A stretch of 64,000 nt of DNA from an uncultured Alistipes sp. (GTDB taxonomy: Bacteria; Bacteroidota; Bacteroidia; Bacteroidales; Rikenellaceae), in the NCBI GenBank assembly GCA_944321965.1, contig CALUNH010000008.1, positions 1 to 64,000 on the forward strand, read 5' to 3'. Under the pieces are notes generated by a model. It was given only the letters and a program-made list of their open reading frames with translations, was not told where the DNA came from and did not search any database. The position numbers and the translations under genes were made by a program. Positions 42,959-51,510 of the stretch are shown here, piece by piece. Within the stretch, counting starts at the first letter, position 1; each line of letters starts with the position of its first letter.

Positions 42959-44818
42959 ATGAAAGCTTTCTTTGCGAAATTATCGCTGGCGGCACTCTTC
43001 GCACTGGTGATCTTCCCGGCCTTTGCCGACGAGGAGGTCACCTTCGAGGCCAACTCTCCGCTGACGGTCTCCCTGGGCGGGGCCTTCCGCGTGGAGTTCG
43101 CACTCAATGCCAAACCGGACCGGGGGACGTTCGAGGCTCCGTCGTTCGAGGGTTTCGACGTGCTGGCCGGTCCTGCGGAATCCACGGGCTCGTCGATCCA
43201 GATCATCAACGGGTCGATGACCAAGAGCGTGAGCCACACCTATACGTTCGTTCTGCTGCCACAGGCGGCGGGTACGGTGACGATCGGCGCCGCGACGGTG
43301 AAGGTCGACGGCAGGGCCTACCGGACGCAGCCGCTTCCGATCGAGGTGGTGGACGAAGGCGACGGGGGCCGTTCGCAGCAGCCGCAGTCGCAGGAACGGA
43401 GTGCCGGAGCGGAGAGCCGTTCCGAGGCGCAGCACCAGATCGGCAAGGATGACATCCTGCTGCGGGCCGTGGTGTCGCGCACGTCGCTCTACAAGAACGA
43501 ACCGCTTCACGTGACCTTCAAACTCTATACGCGGGTTCCTTTCGTGAACATCGTTCCCGAATCGGCTCCGTCGTTCAACGGCTTCTGGTCGCAGGATCTC
43601 ACGGATCCGAATGCGTCGCGCGTGAGCCGGGAGACCTACAACGGCAAGGTCTACGAGACGCGCGTGCTGCTGGACTATCTGCTCTACCCGCAGCAGGTCG
43701 GGACGCTGACGATCGATCCGGTGGAGATGACGGTCGTGGCGCAGGTGGTGATCCAGAGCCGGAATGCCGACCCCTTCTTCGGGACGGGCCGCGAGGTGCT
43801 GAATGTGCCGCGCAAGGTGCAGAGCCAGCGCACGACGGTGACCGTGAAGCCGCTTCCGTCGGGGGCTCCGGCGAGCTTCACCGGGGCCGTGGGCTCCTTC
43901 ACGATGGATACGGAGTTTCCGGAGGAGCGCCTGGCGGCCAATTCGGGTGCGAACATCCGGGTGAAGATCTCGGGCCACGGAAACCTGACCTTCGTGCAGG
44001 CCCCGAAGCTGCAGCTTCCGACGTCGTTCGAACTCTACAACGTGAAGACCACCGAGTCGATCAACGCCTCGTCGTCGGGAATCTCCGGCTACCGGCAGTT
44101 CGAATACCCCTTCATCGCGCGGGCCGAAGGCTCCTATGAGATGGAGCCCGTTGAGTTCACCTACTTCGATCCGCAGCGGATGCAGTACATGACGCTTCGT
44201 TTGAAGCCGCTCTCGCTGGAGATTACGCCCGATGCGCGGGGCGGCGGCGAGGCGGTGGTAATGCAGGGCCGCGGGATGTCGAAAGAGGAGGTCCGTTTGC
44301 TGGGCGAGGATATCCGTTTCATCAAGCTGGGCGGTGCGCAGCTGCGTTCGGTTGCGGTTCCTTTTCTCTTCAGCCCGGCCTACTGGATTCTGCTGGCGGG
44401 GATCCTGCTTCTCTTCGTTGTAGCCTACGTGGCGCTGCGGCGTCAGATCCGGGAGTCGCAGAACGTGGCGCTGGTGCGGGGCAAGCGGGCGAACAAGGTC
44501 GCCGTGCAACGTTTCCGGGTCGCCAAGCGCTACATGGAGGAGCAGAACCGCCATGCGTTCTACGAAGAGATGCTGCGGGCGCTGTGGGGCTACATGAGCG
44601 ACAAGTTCAACATCCCGATGGCGAACCTCACGAAGGAGAACGTCCGCGAGGAGTTGCACAAGCGGGGCGTCTCGACGGAGGATTCGCAGCGCTTTACGGA
44701 TATCATCACGCGCTGCGACGAGGCGCAGTACTCGCCGGTGGAATCGACCCGGATGGGGGATGTCTACTCGGAGGGTGTGAACCTGATTTCGCGGATCGAA
44801 TCGGCAATCAAACGGTGA
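42959..44818 (+). CDS. batD: BatD family protein
   Basis: The 619-residue protein has a signal peptide (MKAFFAKLSLAALF...FAD), an exported beta-rich region with repeated immunoglobulin-like segments (FRVEFALNAKPDRG, NEPLHVTFKLYTRVP) and one membrane helix near 475-500, followed by a cytoplasmic helical tail. This is the BatD layout of the Bacteroides aerotolerance operon. The 210-base gap upstream shows no clear promoter. BatE follows 7 bases downstream, but moxR, batA, batB and batC are not in the window. Confidence 0.85.
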   Translation: MKAFFAKLSLAALFALVIFPAFADEEVTFEANSPLTVSLGGAFRVEFALNAKPDRGTFEAPSFEGFDVLAGPAESTGSSIQIINGSMTKSVSHTYTFVLLPQAAGTVTIGAATVKVDGRAYRTQPLPIEVVDEGDGGRSQQPQSQERSAGAESRSEAQHQIGKDDILLRAVVSRTSLYKNEPLHVTFKLYTRVPFVNIVPESAPSFNGFWSQDLTDPNASRVSRETYNGKVYETRVLLDYLLYPQQVGTLTIDPVEMTVVAQVVIQSRNADPFFGTGREVLNVPRKVQSQRTTVTVKPLPSGAPASFTGAVGSFTMDTEFPEERLAANSGANIRVKISGHGNLTFVQAPKLQLPTSFELYNVKTTESINASSSGISGYRQFEYPFIARAEGSYEMEPVEFTYFDPQRMQYMTLRLKPLSLEITPDARGGGEAVVMQGRGMSKEEVRLLGEDIRFIKLGGAQLRSVAVPFLFSPAYWILLAGILLLFVVAYVALRRQIRESQNVALVRGKRANKVAVQRFRVAKRYMEEQNRHAFYEEMLRALWGYMSDKFNIPMANLTKENVREELHKRGVSTEDSQRFTDIITRCDEAQYSPVESTRMGDVYSEGVNLISRIESAIKR

Positions 44819-44825
44819 TCGGACT

Positions 44826-45689
44826 ATGAAACGACTCTTTTTGTTCCTGATATGGATTCTGGCGTGGGGTTTGGGCGCAGCCCGGGCCCAGGAAGCGCCC
44901 GACAGCACGGCCCTGGTGACGTCCGGGACCGCAGCCGGGGCGGTGTCCGCAGCCCCGGAGGCTACGGATGCCTCGGCGGCACCGGCCGGTCCGACTCCCG
45001 ACCAGTTGTGGGATCTGGGCAATACGGCCTATGTCAACGGTGACTACCACACCGCGTCGGAGTATTACGAGGCGATCCGCGCCCTCGGGTTGAGCTCTGT
45101 GAAACTCTACTACAACCTGGGCAATGCCTATTTCAAGGAGGGGCGCCTCGGCAAATCGATCCTCAACTACCGGCGGGCATTGCGCCGTGCGCCGGGCAGC
45201 GACGATATCCGTTACAACCTGGGTGTTGCCGAGGCGCGCACGAAGGACAACATCGAGGCGATTCCGGAGTTTTTCCTCACGGAGTGGGTGCGCGGCGTGC
45301 GCCATACGATGAGTTGTACGGCGTGGAGCGTTTTCTCGCTGGCGGCGCTGGTTTGTGCCTTGTCGCTGTTCCTGGTCTACCTGCTGGCACGCCGTTTGAC
45401 GTTGCGCAAGACGGGATTCTACGGAACGCTGATCGCCCTTGTGCTGTTTATCCTGACGACGTGGTTCGCGCTGGGCGAGCGGCGGGAGATGCTCGACGAT
45501 TCGCAGGCCGTGGTGATGTCGCTCTCGACGGCCGTGAAGAGCTCGCCGGACAAGTCGGCCACGGACCTCTTCGTGCTGCACGAGGGGACGCTGGTCGAGA
45601 TCACGAACCGGCTCGACGACTGGTGCGAGATCACCATTGCCGACGGCAAGAAGGGGTGGCTGGAGTCGAAAACCATCGAGACGATTTAG
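44826..45689 (+). CDS. batE: BatE family TPR/SH3 protein
   Basis: The protein of 287 residues has a signal peptide, two TPR units (WDLGNTAYVNGDYHTASEYY, KLYYNLGNAYFKEGRLGKSI), two membrane helices (about 165-190 and 200-218) and a C-terminal bacterial SH3 domain (TLVEITNRLDDWCEITIADG, KKGWLESKTI). The order matches BatE of the Bat operon. It starts 7 bases after batD, and recR begins directly after its stop. Confidence 0.85.
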   Translation: MKRLFLFLIWILAWGLGAARAQEAPDSTALVTSGTAAGAVSAAPEATDASAAPAGPTPDQLWDLGNTAYVNGDYHTASEYYEAIRALGLSSVKLYYNLGNAYFKEGRLGKSILNYRRALRRAPGSDDIRYNLGVAEARTKDNIEAIPEFFLTEWVRGVRHTMSCTAWSVFSLAALVCALSLFLVYLLARRLTLRKTGFYGTLIALVLFILTTWFALGERREMLDDSQAVVMSLSTAVKSSPDKSATDLFVLHEGTLVEITNRLDDWCEITIADGKKGWLESKTIETI

Positions 45690-46286
45690 ATGTCGCGGCT
45701 CTTGCAGGATGTGGTCGGGGAGTTGTCGAAACTCCCGGGAGTGGGACGGCGCACGGCGTTGCGGCTGGCGATCCACCTGCTGCGGATGGATCGGGAGTCG
45801 GTGGCCGCGATGACGGAGAGCATCGACCGCTTCCGCAACGAGGTGAAGTATTGCACGCGGTGCAACAACCTCTCGGACGAGGCGGTCTGCCCGATCTGCG
45901 CGGATCCCGAACGGGATCATACGACGATCTGCGTCGTGGAGCAGGTGGTCGACGTGCTGTCGATCGAGAATACGCGCCAGTACCGGGGGCTGTATCATGT
46001 GCTGGGGGGTGTGATTTCGCCCATGCAGGGCATTTCGCCCTCGGACCTGAAGATCGACCTGCTGTGCGAGCGGATCGAGGCGGGGGGCGTGCGGGAGGTG
46101 ATCCTGGCGATCTCGACCTCGGTGGAGGGGGAGACGACGCTCTTCTACCTGATGAACCGCCTGCGGCACTATCCGGACCTGAAGATCACGGCGATTGCCC
46201 GGGGCATCGGCTTCGGCGACGAACTGGAATACGTGGATGAACTGACGATTGCGCAGGCGCTGCGGAACCGTCGGGAGATTGAATAG
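45690..46286 (+). CDS. recR: recombination mediator protein RecR
   Basis: The 198-residue protein has the helix-hairpin-helix segment LPGVGRRTALRLAIHL, a C4 zinc finger (CTRCNNLSDEAVCPIC) and a Toprim domain (TICVVEQVVDVLSIE, YHVLGG, ISPMQGISP). It helps RecF and RecO load RecA on gaps. Its ATG abuts the batE stop with no spacer, so it is probably translated by coupling. Confidence 0.97.
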   Translation: MSRLLQDVVGELSKLPGVGRRTALRLAIHLLRMDRESVAAMTESIDRFRNEVKYCTRCNNLSDEAVCPICADPERDHTTICVVEQVVDVLSIENTRQYRGLYHVLGGVISPMQGISPSDLKIDLLCERIEAGGVREVILAISTSVEGETTLFYLMNRLRHYPDLKITAIARGIGFGDELEYVDELTIAQALRNRREIE

Positions 46287-46316
46287 CGAGACGGAATTTT
46301 TAAACAGATAAAGGTT

Positions 46317-47315
46317 ATGGAATTTTTGACAAACGAGAAACTCACGATCGTGGGTGCAGCCGGCATGATCGGCTCGAACATGGCTCAGACGGCACTGATG
46401 ATGCGCCTGACGCCGAACATTTGCCTGTACGACCCGTTCGGCCCGGCGCTGGAGGGTGTGGCCGAAGAGCTGTACCACTGCGCCTTCGAGGGCGTGAACA
46501 TCACCTGGACGACCGACATCAAAGGGGCGCTGACGGGTGCCGCCTATGTGGTCTCGTCGGGCGGTGCGGCGCGCAAGGCGGGCATGACGCGCGAGGACCT
46601 GCTGAAGGGCAACGCGCAGATCGCCGAGGAGTTCGGCAAGAACCTCAAGGCCTACTGCCCGGATGTAAAGCACGTGGTGGTGATCTTCAATCCGGCCGAC
46701 ATTACGGGCCTGATTACGCTGATATACAGTGGGCTGAAGCCTTCGCAGGTGACGACGCTGGCCGCTCTCGACTCGACGCGCCTGCGTTCGGAGCTGGCCC
46801 GATACTTCAAGATTTCGCCCGACGAGGTCCGCAACTGCCGCACCTACGGCGGTCACGGCGAGCAGATGGCGGTCTTCGCCTCGACGACGCTGGTGGCCGG
46901 CAAGCCCCTGTCGGAGCTGATCGGCACACAGATGCCCGAAGGCGACTGGAATGATCTGCAGCAGCGGGTGATCCAGGGCGGCAAGCACATCATCGACCTG
47001 CGGGGCCGTTCATCGTTCCAGAGCCCGGCCTATGTTTCGATCTGCATGATCGCGGCGGCCATGGGCGGCAAACCCTTCGAGTATCCGGCCGGAACGTATG
47101 TCCACAACGGGGAGTTCAACCACATCCTGATGGCCATGGAGACGGAGATCACGAAGGATGGCGTGCGCTACAAGGACGTGAAGGGTACGCCCGAGGAGCA
47201 CAAGAAGCTCAAGGAGAGTTACGAGCACCTCTGCAAGCTGCGTGACGAGGTGATCGAGATGGGAGTGCTGCCCGCCATCGACAAGTGGGGCGAGCTGAAC
47301 CCGAACCTCAAGTAA
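46317..47315 (+). CDS. mdh: malate dehydrogenase
   Basis: The 332-residue NAD enzyme has the nucleotide loop VGAAGMIGSNMAQ, a substrate-binding loop with arginines (SGGAARKAGMTRED), the NAD motif VVVIFNPADIT and the catalytic His in YGGHGEQM. This resembles the Bacteroidota form of malate dehydrogenase. It reduces oxaloacetate to malate on the way to fumarate and succinate, next to fumarase in the pathway. It follows recR by 30 bases and is closed by a terminator. Confidence 0.92.
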   Translation: MEFLTNEKLTIVGAAGMIGSNMAQTALMMRLTPNICLYDPFGPALEGVAEELYHCAFEGVNITWTTDIKGALTGAAYVVSSGGAARKAGMTREDLLKGNAQIAEEFGKNLKAYCPDVKHVVVIFNPADITGLITLIYSGLKPSQVTTLAALDSTRLRSELARYFKISPDEVRNCRTYGGHGEQMAVFASTTLVAGKPLSELIGTQMPEGDWNDLQQRVIQGGKHIIDLRGRSSFQSPAYVSICMIAAAMGGKPFEYPAGTYVHNGEFNHILMAMETEITKDGVRYKDVKGTPEEHKKLKESYEHLCKLRDEVIEMGVLPAIDKWGELNPNLK

Positions 47316-47347
47316 GGTCCATCGGACCGTGCGTCCGACAACGAACG

Positions 47348-47381
47348 AGCCCTCCTCCCCACTCGGGGAAGAGGGCTTTTT
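47348..47381 (+). terminator. terminator after malate dehydrogenase
   Basis: AGCCCTC..CCCC pairs with GGGG..GAGGGCT, followed by TTTTT. Confidence 0.8.
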
Positions 47382-47484
47382 GGGCACCATTACCTTTTTT
47401 CGTGGGCAGCGCTCCGATGTGTGGTACGGTCCGACGGGACCGGTTGTATCCCGGTGTGGCGTTCTTGTGTGCGCCCCGACGGGG

Positions 47485-47913
47485 TTATGGTTTGGCCTGG
47501 AAGACGGCGCGCAGTTCGCCGTCGGCGAGGATCAGCAGCATCGGGCCGTCCATGTCGTAGTGGGTGGCCGATTCGAGCGCCTCGATGAAGGCTTGTTCGC
47601 GTTTCAGATCGGGGCAGGCCATGCGTGTGGCGGCTAGCGGCCCGATCTTGAGCGAGCGTTTCTCGTCGCTCTTGTAGGTTCCGGAAATCCGGTTGCAGGC
47701 CCCCACGCCGGAGATCTGACCCTTTTCGGCCGAGAGCGTGACGGTGAAACTCCCCTCCCGGGGCTGAATGGTCTCGCCGCCGAGCTGGATCAACTGCCAT
47801 TCGGTACCGACGAGCGGGCGGCGGGTCTTCTTCTGGTAGGAGCGGCAGTGGCAGCATCCGGCCATAAGCGCCGCAAGGCCAGCGATTACCGCGATTCGAA
47901 GCAAAAATTTCAT
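47485..47913 (-). CDS. META-domain (HslJ-like) lipoprotein
   Basis: The 142-residue protein has a lipoprotein signal with Cys20 in LMAGC and a single META domain (VGTEWQLIQLGGETIQP, FTVTLSAEKGQISGVGACNR, MACPDLKREQAFIEAL, with the conserved GxGACNR turn). HslJ-type META proteins are linked to heat or novobiocin tolerance in E. coli; the molecular role is unknown. It is divergent from ridA, with overlapping promoters between them. Confidence 0.85.
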   Translation of the reverse strand: MKFLLRIAVIAGLAALMAGCCHCRSYQKKTRRPLVGTEWQLIQLGGETIQPREGSFTVTLSAEKGQISGVGACNRISGTYKSDEKRSLKIGPLAATRMACPDLKREQAFIEALESATHYDMDGPMLLILADGELRAVFQAKP

Positions 47914-47936
47914 GGTTTTTCGATTGTGTGATGCTG

Positions 47937-47964
47937 CAAATATAGAGAATTAATCGTACCTTTG
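47937..47964. promoter_or_regulatory. overlapping divergent promoters of the META gene and ridA
   Basis: TATATTTG on the minus strand (47937-47944) faces TACCTTTG on the plus strand (47957-47964). Both are -7 matches 20-25 bases from their genes. -33 elements are weak. Confidence 0.5.
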
Positions 47965-47987
47965 GTGACCCAACGAACCATTTGTCT

Positions 47988-48362
47988 ATGAAAAAGATCA
48001 TTGCATCGCCGCAGGCCCCCAAAGCCGTGGGGCCTTATTCCCAGGCCGTTGAAACGGGCGGGACGCTTTATGTTTCGGGCCAGCTGCCCCTCGACGGCGC
48101 TACGGGCCGGATGGCCGAGGGCGTCGAGGCCCAGACGCGCCAGTCGCTGACGAATATCGGCCACATCCTCCGCGAGGCAGGCTACGACTTCTCGGATGTG
48201 GTGAAGACGACGGTCCTGCTGCAGTCGATCGGCGACTTTGCGGCGATGAATGCCGTCTATGCGGAGTTCTTCACGGGCGACAAACCGGCCCGGGTCTGCT
48301 ACGAAGTGGCAGCCCTTCCGATGGGTGCCCGGGTGGAGATCGACGCCGTGGCCGTGAAATAA
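47988..48362 (+). CDS. ridA: RidA family enamine/imine deaminase
   Basis: ATG 47988 gives 124 residues. The YjgF/RidA core is clear: APKAVGPYSQAV, YVSGQLPLD, TRQSLTNIGHILREAG, the catalytic Arg in KPARVCYEVAALPMGARVEID. It removes reactive 2-aminoacrylate formed by PLP enzymes. Single-gene unit with terminator downstream. Confidence 0.95.
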   Translation: MKKIIASPQAPKAVGPYSQAVETGGTLYVSGQLPLDGATGRMAEGVEAQTRQSLTNIGHILREAGYDFSDVVKTTVLLQSIGDFAAMNAVYAEFFTGDKPARVCYEVAALPMGARVEIDAVAVK

Positions 48363-48383
48363 AATCCTGCGGCCATCTCCTGT

Positions 48384-48414
48384 GCGCGTCCCGGATACCC
48401 GGGGCGCGTCTTTT
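48384..48414 (+). terminator. terminator after ridA
   Basis: GCGCGTCCCGG pairs with CCGGGGCGCG (allowing one G-T pair), followed by TCTTTT. Confidence 0.6.
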
Positions 48415-48536
48415 CACCTTTTGTAGATAAATTGTCGATAAAAAAGCTTCCGGGATCTGGCTTTTTCGTGGGAAAAGTTTGAAATTTGTAGAACCGCGCG
48501 TCTACGCCGTGCACCTGTTCCGGGGGCGGGAGAAGG

Positions 48537-48723
48537 AGTGACCGGGGAGTGACCGGGGAGTGACCGGGGAGTGACCGGGGAGTGACCGGGGAGTGACCGG
48601 GGAGTGACCGGAGAGTGACCGGAGAGTGACCGGAGAGTGACCGGAGAGTGACCGGGGAGTGACCGGGGAGTGACCGGAAAGTGACCGGAAAGTGACCGGA
48701 AAGTGTCCGGAAAGTGTCCGGGG
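48537..48723. repeat. 17-copy 11-bp tandem repeat upstream of nrdJ
   Basis: The unit AGTGACCGGGG is repeated 17 times without gaps. Copies 1-6 and 11-12 end GGGG, 7-10 end GGAG, 13-15 end GGAA; copies 16-17 read AGTGTCCGG. The grouping of variants shows stepwise duplication. It ends 46 bases before the nrdJ ATG. The rest of the 48363-48769 gap holds the ridA terminator and no clear promoter. Confidence 0.95.
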
Positions 48724-48769
48724 AGAGAAAATGCTGAAAAACTGAAAAATAGATAAGAGTCAAAACGTT

Positions 48770-51325
48770 ATGTCTAAAACAGCCAATGTCGGGGCGCCGC
48801 AGAAGGTCGATTACAACGATGCGGTCGCCGAATCGAAAAAGTATTTCGAGGGTGACGATCTCGCCGCTACGGTGTGGGTGAGCAAGTACGCCTTGAAGGA
48901 CTCTTTCGGAAACATCTACGAGCGTTCGCCGCGGGAGATGCACCAGCGTATCGCCGCGGAGATCGAGCGTATCGAGCGGAAGTATCCGAACCCCCTCAGC
49001 AAGGAGGAGGCTTTCGAACTGCTCGACCATTTCCGGTACGTGATTCCGCAGGGCGGTCCGATGACCGGTATCGGCAACAACTTCCAGGTTGCATCGCTGT
49101 CGAACTGCTTCGTCATCGGCCACAAGCACCCGGCCGACTCCTACGGCGGGATCTTCCGCATGGACGAGGAGCAGGTGCAGCTGATGAAACGGCGCGGCGG
49201 TGTGGGGCATGACCTTTCGCACATCCGCCCGACGGGCAGCCCGGTGCTGAACTCGGCCCTCACGTCGACGGGTATCGTTCCCTTCATGGAGCGCTACTCG
49301 AACTCGACGCGCGAGGTGGCGCAGGACGGCCGCCGCGGAGCCCTGATGCTCACACTCTCGATCAAACACCCCGACGCCGAGCGCTTCATCGACGCCAAGG
49401 TCGATACGGGCAAGGTCACGGGCGCGAACGTCTCGATCAAGATCGACGACGAGTTCATGCGTGCGGCGCTGGCCGGGAAGAAGTACCACCAGCAGTTCCC
49501 GATCGTCTCGGACCAGCCCAAATTCGAACAGGATATCGACGCGAAGAAACTCTGGGAGAAGATCATTCACAATGCGTGGAAGTCGGCCGAGCCGGGCGTG
49601 CTGTTCTGGGATACGGTGATCCGCGAGAGCATCCCCGACTGCTATGCCGACGAAGGCTTTGTGACGGTCTCGACGAACCCCTGCGGTGAGATTCCGCTCT
49701 GCCCCTACGATTCGTGCCGTCTGCTGGCGATGAACCTCTTCAGCTATGTGGACAATCCGTTCAAGGCCGATGCGAAGTTCAACTTCGAGAAGTTCCGCGA
49801 CCATGTGGGCAAGGCCATGCACATGATGGACGACATTATCGATCTGGAGCTGGAGAAGGTGGAGCAGATCATCGCCAAGATCGAGGGCGATCCCGAGGAT
49901 ATGGATGTCCGCCGCGTGGAGCTGGAACTCTGGAAGAAGATCCGGACGATGGCTCAGAAGGGACGCCGCACGGGACTCGGCATTACGGCCGAAGGCGACA
50001 TGCTGGCCGCCCTGGGGTTGCGCTACGGCTCGCAGGAGGCGATCGACTTCGCCGTGGAGGTGCAGAAGACGCTGGCGCTGGCCGCCTACGGGGCTTCGGT
50101 GAAGATGGCTGCCGAGCGCGGGGCCTTCCCGATCTACGATACGGCCAAGGAGGCGAACAACCCGATGATCGCACGGATCCGGGAGGCCGATCCTGCGCTC
50201 TACGAGGAGATGACGAAGGTCGGGCGGCGCAACATCGCCATGCTGACCATCGCACCGACGGGTACGACGTCGCTCATGTCGCAGACCACGTCGGGCATCG
50301 AACCCGTTTTCCGGACGGTCTACAAGCGCCGCCGGAAAATCAACCCCTCGGACCACGACACGCATGTCGACTACGAGGACGAAACGGGCGAGAAGTTCCA
50401 GGAGTACAACGTCTACCACCACAACTTCGTGAAGTGGCTGGAGACGAACGGCTACGACACGTCGAAACTGGCGACGATTTCGGACGAGGAGTTGGATCAG
50501 TGGGTGAAGGCGTCGCCCTATCACGGCGCCACGGCGAACGACATCGACTGGGTGGCCAAGGTGAAGATGCAGGGTGCGATCCAGAAGTGGGTGGACCATT
50601 CGATTTCGGTGACGGTGAACCTCCCGAACAACGTTTCGGAGGAGCTGGTTGCCGATGTCTACCGCACGGCGTGGGAGTGCGGTTGCAAGGGTGTCACGGT
50701 TTACCGTGACGGCTGCCGCTCGGGCGTGCTGCTGGACAAGAGTTCCAAAGGTAAGAAATCGCGTTGCGAGGAGCATCCGGGCGAGGTGCTCAAGCGCCCG
50801 AAGTCGATTCCTGCGGATATCGTGCGCTTCAAGAACGGCTCGGAGGACTGGATCGCCTTTGTGGGGCTGCAGAATGGCCGCCCGTACGAGATCTTTACCG
50901 GTAAGATCGAGGAGGATGCCATGTATATTCCGCCGAAGATCCGGAAAGGCTATATAATAAAGGTGCGCGAGGAGGATGGATCGAAGCGTTACGATTTCCA
51001 GTATGTCGACCGTTACGGCTATACGAATACGATCGGCGGGATCTCGCGACTGTTCAACGAGGAGTTCTGGAACTATGCCAAGCTGATTTCGGGTGTGCTG
51101 CGCCACGGGATGCCGATCGAGAAGACCGTTTCGCTGATCGAGTCGCTGCATCTGGACAGCGTGTCGATCAACACCTGGAAGACGGGTGTCTGCCGGGCGT
51201 TGAAGCAGTATATCGTCGACGGTACGAAGTCCAAAGGGAAGTGCCCGAGCTGCGGTCAGGAGAACATGGCCTACCAGAACGGGTGCCTGACCTGTATGTC
51301 CTGCGGCTATTCGAAGTGCGGTTGA
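48770..51325 (+). CDS. nrdJ: adenosylcobalamin-dependent (class II) ribonucleotide reductase
   Basis: The 851-residue enzyme reduces ribonucleotides using vitamin B12. Core motifs: SLSNCFVIG (one of the redox Cys), NPCGEIPLCPYDSC (radical-site Cys), APTGTTSLMSQTTSGIEPVF and TVNLPNNVSEE. The C-terminal end has a zinc-ribbon (CPSCGQENMAYQNGCLTCMS) that carries reducing equivalents. Length and zinc tail fit the class II vitamin B12-dependent type of Bacteroidota. It is preceded by the 11-bp tandem repeat; no cobalamin riboswitch or NrdR box was recognised. Confidence 0.95.
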   Translation: MSKTANVGAPQKVDYNDAVAESKKYFEGDDLAATVWVSKYALKDSFGNIYERSPREMHQRIAAEIERIERKYPNPLSKEEAFELLDHFRYVIPQGGPMTGIGNNFQVASLSNCFVIGHKHPADSYGGIFRMDEEQVQLMKRRGGVGHDLSHIRPTGSPVLNSALTSTGIVPFMERYSNSTREVAQDGRRGALMLTLSIKHPDAERFIDAKVDTGKVTGANVSIKIDDEFMRAALAGKKYHQQFPIVSDQPKFEQDIDAKKLWEKIIHNAWKSAEPGVLFWDTVIRESIPDCYADEGFVTVSTNPCGEIPLCPYDSCRLLAMNLFSYVDNPFKADAKFNFEKFRDHVGKAMHMMDDIIDLELEKVEQIIAKIEGDPEDMDVRRVELELWKKIRTMAQKGRRTGLGITAEGDMLAALGLRYGSQEAIDFAVEVQKTLALAAYGASVKMAAERGAFPIYDTAKEANNPMIARIREADPALYEEMTKVGRRNIAMLTIAPTGTTSLMSQTTSGIEPVFRTVYKRRRKINPSDHDTHVDYEDETGEKFQEYNVYHHNFVKWLETNGYDTSKLATISDEELDQWVKASPYHGATANDIDWVAKVKMQGAIQKWVDHSISVTVNLPNNVSEELVADVYRTAWECGCKGVTVYRDGCRSGVLLDKSSKGKKSRCEEHPGEVLKRPKSIPADIVRFKNGSEDWIAFVGLQNGRPYEIFTGKIEEDAMYIPPKIRKGYIIKVREEDGSKRYDFQYVDRYGYTNTIGGISRLFNEEFWNYAKLISGVLRHGMPIEKTVSLIESLHLDSVSINTWKTGVCRALKQYIVDGTKSKGKCPSCGQENMAYQNGCLTCMSCGYSKCG

Positions 51326-51510
51326 CGATCGTATTTCCAGCCTCAAATGAGGCACAAAAGGTTCGGGAAGGCGGTCTCAGACCTTTTTTTGCGGAAAAAA
51401 CGTGATTTTTGCGCTTTTTTTGCAGGTGAAGAATCGTTTTTTATGAAAAAATGCGTACTTTTACGACAAGTATGTGAGGTCAACAGAATGTGTAACAAAA
51501 CGTATTTAAT

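Noticed and set aside
48420..48536. Cobalamin riboswitch before the B12-dependent ribonucleotide reductase
   Set aside because: No B12-box-like sequence or plausible fold could be found by eye in this stretch.
48537..48723. CRISPR array
   Set aside because: Units are 11 bases and directly adjacent, with no spacers and no cas genes nearby.
48299..51355. Long minus-strand frame containing an 11-residue repeat (motif SLPGHSPVT)
   Set aside because: The protein repeat is the translation of the 11-bp DNA tandem array; the rest is the shadow of nrdJ.
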